Both the position numbers and the translations under genes were made by a program. The notes under the pieces are model-generated. The model was not told the origin of the DNA and did not search any database. It saw only the letters and a list, made by a program, of their open reading frames with translations. Positions 1 to 9,000 of a DNA stretch of 11,502 nt are shown here, piece after piece; position 1 is the first letter of the stretch, and every line of letters begins with the position of its first letter. This DNA is from an uncultured Elusimicrobium sp. (lineage in GTDB: Bacteria > Elusimicrobiota > Endomicrobiia > Endomicrobiales > Endomicrobiaceae), in the NCBI GenBank assembly GCA_902761395.1, contig CACWKJ010000018.1:1-11502 (forward strand), read 5' to 3'.

Positions 1-1
1 C

Positions 2-97
2 AAAAAGTACTATGTACGTATACGAGCTTACAAGAAAGTCAGCGGCAAGACTTACACCTCAAGCTGGAGCAAGACAAAATCAGTCAAAACAATCGGC
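2..97 (+). other. C-terminal end of a fibronectin type III-like module
   Basis: The encoded residues begin KKYYVRIRAYKKVSGK and end with SSWSKTKSVKTIG. This is the characteristic last-strand signature (YYVRVRAYK...G...YSxWSKxKSVK) of FN3/Ig-like modules in secreted multidomain Firmicutes proteins. The rest of the module lies upstream of the window. It shows that the protein starts well before base 1 and suggests that its N-terminal part is extracellular. Codon use here (AGC, GGC, GTC, ATC, TAC, CGT, CGA) differs from the ATA/AGA/GGA/GAT-rich use downstream, which suggests a separately acquired module or a join. Confidence 0.7.
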
Positions 98-3000
98 TTA
101 CAGAAGGCTTTTGCTTCTGCAACAGAAAACATAGGCGATATGTTTAGTGGCGATCCTACGAAAAGAGTTCAACAGATATCAATATCTGCAGCTCAACAAC
201 TATTATCTTATGGAGATAAAGTAGTTTCACCGAGATTTAAAAATTTTGCATATAGTTTGATGGGAATATCATCCGAAAAAGGTGGAATAGTAATAAATGA
301 AAAAGCCGGAACAATGACATATTATGACGCTAACGGTTCTGCCAAAGTAGTTGATTTGAACTCATCTACAACATCCAAAGATTTTAATTATGAGGATTTG
401 AGAAGATTGGCAAAAACAGAAGGTTTTGAAAGAGCATTGGATTACGCAAAATGTTATGGAGCAGTTCAAACTATAAAGGCATATGATGGAGATGGCGGAG
501 AAATCTTTACCGCAACAAATGTAGGATATTATGAAGACGATCATTGTATGGCCTTGGAATATGAATTTAAACAAGATGGTTATGCAGATGGTGTATACTT
601 TAAGGTAAATGATGATACAGAAGAAGGAGATAACGAGAACGATAATAGTATAAAAGCCGGACAAAAGAAGATAGTAGTGGAAAGTTTTAAATCTCAAGAT
701 GACGCAAAGAAAGAATATACTATGGTATATAGTGTTAAGGAAGGAGATGATAGTACTTACACTGCAGATTGGGGTGGCAATTTAGAGATAAAAGTATCCG
801 GAGGCTCAATAGATAGCTTAGATAGGGTAATGGAATGGCATGATCAAATAGGTAAAGACGGGAAACCGACCGGTAATAGCGAGGCATATGCAATAGATTT
901 TACCGATGGTGGTTCTGTTACTAATGGTAAAGACGGATATGCGAGTGGAGTAGAAACAATAGTGTTAGATCCACAAGGAAATGCTGATACAACAAGAATC
1001 AATTTATCTTATTATGAAACAAAACAAACCGGATCAGATAATAATTCGGATAATGGTGATGATAACAGTGATGATGAGAATTTTATAGATAAATACAAAG
1101 ATGTATTGGAACACACTTCAAGATTAAAAATATCAGGTAAAGATAGTTTATATGATGGTTATGAACATGTTGATAGCGGTTGGATAAACGGAAAAGAATG
1201 TACAACAACCGTAACAAATGTAACTTATCAAGGAAACAAAACGTTATATAACTTTGACAAAGACGGGAATATGGTATCAGGTAAGGTAGATTATAAAAAA
1301 GGTACTGAAATGGCTACTGTTTTTGGTGGCGATCTAGATGGTGATACCATATTGCTTAGTAAAGATGTAGACTTCAAATTTACCGTAGATGACGGAAAAC
1401 TTTCGATGGTACCGGATTCTATTTCAGTAAGTGGAACATATATAAACAGAGTTGATGGAGATATAGTAGGAAAGGGAGCATTACAAAACGGAACTATAAA
1501 AGTAAACGAGCAAGGACAAATTGCTGTAGATGGAAAAGTTGTAATAAATAGCGGTAATAAGTTTGAAGTATTAAAGGGCAGTGATGAAGAAAAGAAAGAT
1601 GATGAAGAAAAGAAGGATGATAAAGAGAAAGAAACTGCCGCTCCGGATGCAAAAGACACAAAGGCAGTAATAACAGAAACAGATGATAGATATGAATTGA
1701 CAAAAGGTTCAATATCATTACGTGGCGGACAGTTAATAGTTGCCGGTGAGGGTGCGACAGCTTTGGATGGTTCTGTTTTAATGTCTGCTTTCGGTCAAGT
1801 AAAGATAAGCGGTGATTATACTTTCAGTAACGGCGTATGGCAAGGAGCGACTGAGGATTCGTCTTACACATATGAGGATACCGCTTCGGCCAAAGCCAAA
1901 GCAAATGAGTCTTTAAAATCTTCGGGAATAGCAATTTCAGATAAGGACGCATTTGAAGGTAAGCAAACAGGTGTAATAACATCTGATGCCGGAATAATGT
2001 TCAATAATCTTGTTGCAAACAGAGGAGCTAAAGGTGTTGATATCAAAGTAGTAGGTGACAGTTATTCATTTGAGAACGGTATAACCGTAGGAAAAGGTTC
2101 GGAATTGAATGTGTGTGTACAGGAAAGAAACGGTGAAAAAGTATTGGCGCTTAGAGCAAACGGGGATGTAGAGGCTACATATGGTTTACCTGAAGGATGG
2201 AAAACAGATACTGGAGCAACATCGGTTACAGAAACATTTGAAAAAGGACAATATATAACAGCAGCTGCAATATTAAATAAGGCCGGAGTGGAATCTATAA
2301 CAGGAACAGATGTCAAGTGGAATGGACAGGATGTTTCTTCAGTCACTCTTAAAATAGGTCATAATTACGATGGACATTATAACAACCATGAAGGCGGTCA
2401 ATATTCTAACTACGATTATTGTTATTTTACGTTAGCCGGTAACGGAGAGACCGTAAAAGATGTTAACGGAAAAGATGTACAAAAAACGAATTTAGTAGGA
2501 GAATACAACGGACAAAAATTTACAATACTTGCCGGAGCACGAGTTTCTTTAGGAAGTGACGGGTCTATACAAGTTTTATCCGGAGATGTTTATACTGAAC
2601 AAATGAATGTATCGCAACAACCGGAAGCAAAAGAAGATGGTGACAAGGCACCCGGAGCAAGTAAAGATTTGAAATTTGATTCATATTTTGAAGGAAAAGC
2701 TGTAGAAAACGATGACGGAGACATTTTGGCAACCGGTATATTTAGAAATTATTCCGATGCTACTATGGCTCAAGTATTCTCCGAAGCAAGTATATATCAA
2801 GTCGGTTCTTCTTTTGTTGCAGGATCCAGCATAAGAGGTATAACCGTAACGGAAGGTACATTACAAATTAAAGATATTGATGTTGACGGTAATATAAGTT
2901 TCTTAGGCCTTGCCGGTATTGCCAGATACAAGAATTCTTTAAATGAAGAATATAGGGTTGATGAATCCGGTAAAGAGGAATATATTATCAAAAAAGAAGA

Positions 3001-6000
3001 TGTTGTCACATCGGATAATCAAGAAGTACTTTATGATGATAAAGGTGATATAGTTGCTGTTGTGGATAAGGATGACAAACTTGATGAGTCCGATAAAGGT
3101 TATGATGATGCCAAAACATTTAAAGACGAAAAAGGAAATGATGTACGTGTTGACGAAGATGATGCTCTTCAACTGGGAGAACTTACCGATGCTAACGGTA
3201 ACGGTATAAAGAAGTTTGTAGGTGTTAAAGAAAACCAAATCGGAGATTCAAAACAAGCCGGTTGGAATTCTAACGATGATATATTCATGATAATTGACGG
3301 TAACAAAGTTGCCGTTGATGTTGATGGCTCAATCTTTTCATCGGGATTTGATCCTAACCTTAAAGTAAAAGTTACGAGCCCTAATATAAATAATAACGAA
3401 GAAATGGAAATTAGTATTAAGGATTGGAACAATAATACCAAGCCTGAGAATACAAAAACCGTAATGTATAACGGACATGTTATATATGTGGACAAAGATG
3501 CTTTGGATATAAAGAACGAACAATATGAGATAGATTTAGGTGATGGTAAGACTGCAAAAGTTAATATAGATTATGATACGGAAATTGATTACGATACCAA
3601 TGGTGTCCCTCATGAAAGAAAGACCGAAAAAATAACATACGAAGTTGATGGAAAAACATATACCTATGATGGCCTTGCTACCGGTTTCTGGGGCGGAACT
3701 AAAACTGATTTTGAATTAACCAACAAAAATGATGAGAACGACTATATCAATTTTACTCTTAAAGGTAATGATATAACGGCAGAGCATGTATTAGTTGCCT
3801 CAAGATGGGGATTTGGTTGGAGAGGAGACAGAGTTTCCGTAAGTAATTTGTCTTATCATGCTTCCGCGGACGGATCGGGACATCAAACAGTATACAATGA
3901 TTTCATCGGTGAATATGACGGATCTAAAAATTCCGACGGAACATTTAATCTTAAAAATATTACCGATAGCAGTGAAGATGCTAAACATGATTCAACATCA
4001 GTAACAACCTCTTGGGACAAATACGGTAGACAAACAAACCTTGATCGAGCAGAATATACTTGGAAAGGGGATTATGATGATGTAGGAAGAGCAAAAGAAA
4101 TAGAATATATTGCACCATACACTACAGAAGATGGTGAAGAACGTGGTAGCTTTAAAGAAACTTATGCTTATTCAAGTGATGATCCGGATGCTGCTGCTAT
4201 ATGTACATCAAGAGTTGAATATTCCGGTACATTGAAAGATATTAAATATGATAAGAGTGATATAAAAGAAGCAGTTCCCGAAAATTATAAGGAAACAACA
4301 ATAACTTATAACGGTGTTGATGAAAACGGTGAAAGAATAGAAGTGTCCAGACAGACAGAAGTAAAAACAGCATATACGGAAGAAGATAAAAAACAAGTAA
4401 GAGAATATTTGGAAGGCTTACAAAAAGAAGATCCCAGTATAACCGATGAAGAAATTGAAGAGATAGTTAATAAAGACTCGACGATGACTTTCCAATATAT
4501 AGATGGTGTTAGATATGATAAAGAAGTATCCAATATAAAAGTTGATGTTTACGGCAGTGTTTATGGCGAAGAAGAACAATTCTTTAGAACGGAATACATT
4601 AATTCCAAAAAGCAAAATACCATAAGTACAACAACCGTAGATGACGAATCAACGAAATCATATAAGACTGTAAAAACTACTCTCTCGGAACAAGATGTTA
4701 TAACGGCATATAATAACACCGGAGATGAGAACGTAGATTCTGTTGTAAGAAGTAAACTCGAAACTCCTCAAGAAAACAGCACATTATATGACGATAAAAA
4801 TCGTGTTGTTTATGAAACACAAAAAGGCGGAGTATTTAAAACGACCGTTATTGATGGTGGCAATACCGAAAGAAAGACCGGCGATGTTTTAAGTTACGGA
4901 AAAACGGATAAGGCCACATCTTATACATATTATGATGACCCAGAAGATGAAAATTACGGAGAAGTTGAAACAAATACGGTTTCTAAAGAATATGATTATC
5001 TTGACAGATCCAATCAATATGGTGAAGCTGCAAAGAACGGAATAGTAACGGTTTCCGTAACAAATACTAAAGGTAAATTCTTGTTGGAAACAACAACAGA
5101 ATCCAAAACTTATGTTCTGGGTGAAGGAACAAAAGATAAAGATGGCAAAGAAAATATATCAACAAGATCGGCAAATTTTGATATTGATCCGGTAGAACAT
5201 ACCTATACATATTCGCAAAGTATTTCGTTGGGTGGTGGGTTGCTTATAGATGTTGGTGAAGGTAATAGTATAAGTAAAGAAACCAGAGAGCGAATATTGC
5301 AATACATAGATGATTTGGACGATGAAAAACTTAAAGCTGCCACATTGGATATGACGGATGAGCAGTTGGCAAGATTAGTTACCAGCGATACTTATACAAT
5401 ATTCGGTGTGAGCGTAGATTTTAAAGAAGGCTCCGTAAGTGTAGAAGAGAATGTTTCTACAAAAACCATATATGATGCCGGAGGAAATGTTGTAAGCTCA
5501 ATCAAAGACGGTGGAGAAACGGGCGGAACTTACACATATGATTTATCCGCCAAAGGAAAAGAACAATTTGGTACGGGTGTGGATTTCTCAACATTATCTG
5601 ATGTTAATTTCAGCGCTTCCGGTATATTTACCGGTAAGTCGACAATTGATACTGCCGGTAGCAGTGTTGCCGGACAAGGGAAATCTATTAATGATACTAT
5701 TATCAGTGATATGAAGGGCGGAACCGATAATGTGCTCGGTGACAAAATTTCGTTTAGCCAATACAGACAAGATTACGGATATGAAAAAGACGATTTGGGA
5801 AGAGTAACTTCAAGTAAATTTGTAGAAAATGTTAACGGAGGATGGATTGCCGGAGAGACAACAAGTACTTATACTACCGAAAACAATAGTACCGTTGCAA
5901 CATCAGTTACATCTTATGCAAGTGTTGTAACGGATGAAAATGGTAATATTCCAAGAAATGCGGATGGTTCTATAAAGTTGGATTCTATAGTTACGGATGA

Positions 6001-9000
6001 AAGTACAAGAGAAACCAAAGAACCGCAAACAGGTTTGTATACATATAGTAATGTGGGCCATAATGCACCTATAGATGTAAGCATGAAAGGAATAGATCAA
6101 TATAATGCATTGGGAGATATAAGAGATGCACAAAGAATGACAAAAGATGCAACAACAAATGCTATTTGGACAGGAGCTGTAACAGCTCTTTATGTCGCTG
6201 CATCTGTTGCTCTTGCAATAGTAACATTCGGTGCTTCGGCCGTAATACAATTGACGGCGACATCGGCAATAATGGCAATAATGGCAATTGCTGCAATACC
6301 TGCGGTTTATAACGGTATGAAGAGAGGTATGAATGCTGTTTCTGTAGGTGATACAAAAACAGCAGTTATGGAATTTGCTTTTGTTGCTTTAGACTTTGCG
6401 GTTGTTGTTGGCGGATTTATGAAAATCGCAACGGCTTTGGCAGAGAGCGGCAAAGAACTTTCCGGAATTTTGGGTGTTGCTCAGAAAATTGGAGCTAAAG
6501 CAGCATCGGTTTCACAAGCAATAGCAGAATCGAGAGCAGGTAAAATTCTTAAATTCTTAAGTCCGAAAACAACGCTTAGTCAGCAGGCTAAACTTATTTC
6601 CGAAGGTGCAAAAACTTCCAAAGTGTTCGGCTTCCTATCTAATTCTAAAGTACTTAATTTTGTTGCCGGTCTTGGAGGTACAAGTTGGGGTAAAGCTCTG
6701 GATTTAGTCGGATCAATAGCAAGAAATGCCTTAATTTTCGGTATAAATATGGATATAAAGATTCCTATATCAGGTAAAACAATTCTTCCGATACATCATG
6801 AAGGTTTATTAGGTTTGGTATTAAATAAAATTGGAGCAGAAGAACTTGCAAACAATGAAGTATTCCAGGCAGCAACAACATTATTAACATTCGCTCCTAT
6901 ATTTAATGAAGAGTTCGCAAGAGCTAAAGATGGTGCTGCCGGTACGGATAAGACTTTCATGGAAAGTATCAAGGGAGATAAGACTTTAGGAGAATTATAC
7001 AGGGAATCTATAAATGCTTTCAAAATGAATACTCTCGGAGGAGCTACGACTATACCGGGAGCAATGTTAAATTTTGTAACAAATGCATTTGCGGGTAGTG
7101 CCGGTATGATAGCAGATATAACAAAGTTTAATTTCATAGTATCCAACGGTGTGTTCGGCGGAATAAAGACCTTGGTTTACAATACTACCGGAGTAGAATT
7201 GGGAGAGACAGGAAATGGTCTTCTCGATTTCTTGTTTAAAGGTTCTAAAGTATATTCAAGTGCCGCAGACTTCATGGAATATTCATTAACGTCGAGTGCT
7301 TCCATGATGACAAATTCGTCAATGTGGGCATTCAGTTTCATGACACCTGTATTTACAACAGCATTGACACCGTTATTACAGAAAATACCTGTAATAGGAG
7401 AGACAATAAGAGCATTCAATTATGCTTCCGAGTCTGCAAGCAACCAATATGTAAGTACCTTCTTGGAAGAAAATGTTAAAGAAGAATTATTAGGTCATAT
7501 TTGGGATTGGGTTCCCAGTGATGAGATGAAGGAAATATTACAAGAATGCTTTGATGATACTCCGGATATAAATGTTAATATTCAAAATCTTAATACTGCA
7601 CATAGCCAAATAAATCAATCTTCTATACAGACATTAGCTTCCGCATCTTCTACACAAAGACAGAGAGAAGCGGCAGCAATGATTTTAGCTTCTGCAATGA
7701 TTACTGACGGAAGTGTTGCCGATGTTCAGGCTGCAAGACAATCAACCGCACAAGCTATACTTGATGCATCATCTTCAAGGAGCGGATTTGCGACTACTTT
7801 ACAAAATGCAGGTACGAGTTTGAAATCGACTCCTGTAGTATTTAGAGCGTTAGGCTTGAGTCCTTTAGGTAATATTTGTCAAAAACTTGGTACATCTGTT
7901 CAGGAAAGAGCTACTACCAGAAACGTAAGAAATGCTGCAACACAACAATATAATCAGCATTTGGGGACAAATGTTAATTCCGGTACCATAAAAGGTATTG
8001 ATAAAAAGACTTCCGTTGCAGGAATAGTGGTAGGAAATCAAGGATCACAAGATGTTTCGGAACAAGTATCTATTGCTGTAGACAGTATGGCAAGTACTAT
8101 GGGTTTATCTGCCGCTTCGCAAGAAATGGTTAATAATTTGCTTTTGGGCGGTGCAAGTTTAGATGTTGCTTTGGCAACAGCATTATCTATACAAACTTAT
8201 ACACAAGAAGCGGGTGTTGATCTTTCTCAGGAACAGCAACAAGCAGTAAGAGAGACCGTTGAAGCAAGGGAAGGAATTATAAATTTTGGAATAATGGTTA
8301 ACAATATTGTGAACGGGGCAATACCTCTAATGCAAATGGAAGCAAATGAGGAAATACAAACGGATGGTTCGATAGATGTAGAAAAAATGAGCAACCAAGA
8401 GTTAAGTGACTACCTTAAAGCATTATCTGTCGAATTACAATATTACGGTAATTCAATTAAACCTTCAGACTATGCAAGGGCAGGTGAATTACAAAGCAAA
8501 TTTGATGCAGCTTCGCAAGAATTGGCAAAAGCGGAAAAATACTCTAAATCTACTGCAGAAGCTATCAAACAAATAATGGAAAACGGAAAAGAAAAACCTG
8601 CCGATCAAGTTATATCCGAACTTGAAAATTATAAGAACGAGGAAGGCTTATCATTAAGAGAAAAAGGCCTTAGAGAAACTTATGCGAACCGTTATATTGA
8701 AGCACTCAGCAGAGAGCTTGATATAGAAGATCAGATTATAACCGGAGGAGATACTGCTGAAGGAATTAAAGCAAGTGCGGAAGTAAGACAAATATTTGAA
8801 AATGTCGGAAGCTTCAGTAATGAACAATTAATACAAACGGAAGTTACTCCGAACGGTTTGGAAGAGTCTATGGCGCTTATAGATGCTGCGATTTACTCGT
8901 TAGAGCATAGTAAAGATTATAATCCTGTTGGAAATGAATATACAGCAAAATTGGAAGCAATAAAAGAAAAAATAGACAGAAAAGAAACACTGACTACCGA

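Larger units (their letters stand above)
272..4009 (+). other. Long beta-rich, Gly/Asp/Asn/Thr-rich surface-type region
   Basis: Residues about 45-1290 alternate short hydrophobic strands with GN, DG and NG turns, for example GGQLIVAGEGATALDGSV, GQIAVDGKVVINSG and ARVSLGSDGSIQVLSGD. The region is acidic, with low-complexity linkers near 294-320 (SDNNSDNGDDNSDDE) and 482-498. One segment, YNFDKDGNMVSGK (370-382), resembles a single cell-wall-binding repeat, but there is no array. The pattern suggests a stacked beta-strand or beta-helix stalk of an exported protein. No enzyme motif was recognised. Confidence 0.5.
4016..5821 (+). other. Degenerate YD (RHS-like) repeat region
   Basis: RHS/YD repeats have a core YDxxGR followed by a beta strand and build shells around C-terminal toxins in RHS and Tc proteins. 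Related motifs recur here: DKYGRQT (1293), YDDVGRAK (1312), YDDKNRVVYE (1550), YDYLDRSNQYG (1618), YDAGGNVVSS (1778) and EKDDLGRVTSSKF (1882). Spacing is irregular and the motifs are interrupted by helical inserts, so a closed RHS cage cannot be claimed. The following hydrophobic segments occupy the place that often follows YD repeats in polymorphic toxins. Confidence 0.45.

Noticed and set aside
140..142. ATG at 140 as the true translation start
   Set aside because: The same frame is open and domain-like (FN3 signature) back to base 2, and no proper ribosome binding site precedes the ATG.
1247..1285. Choline/cell-wall-binding repeat (YNFDKDGNMVSGK)
   Set aside because: There is a single copy without the aromatic-rich tandem array that defines the family, so it is not called as a domain.
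1291..1659. Minus-strand open frames, such as 1291-1659, 10096-10470 and 6796-7146
   Set aside because: They are Ser/Pro/Phe/Ile-rich mirror images of the plus-strand gene, with no recognisable domain and no ribosome binding sites. They are shadows of a long coding frame.
2872..2935. Dockerin- or EF-hand-like segment (DIDVDGNISFLGLAGIARY) and other DxDG motifs
   Set aside because: A full calcium loop pair with the conserved spacing is not present. Asp/Gly/Asn-rich composition makes isolated DxDG matches expected.
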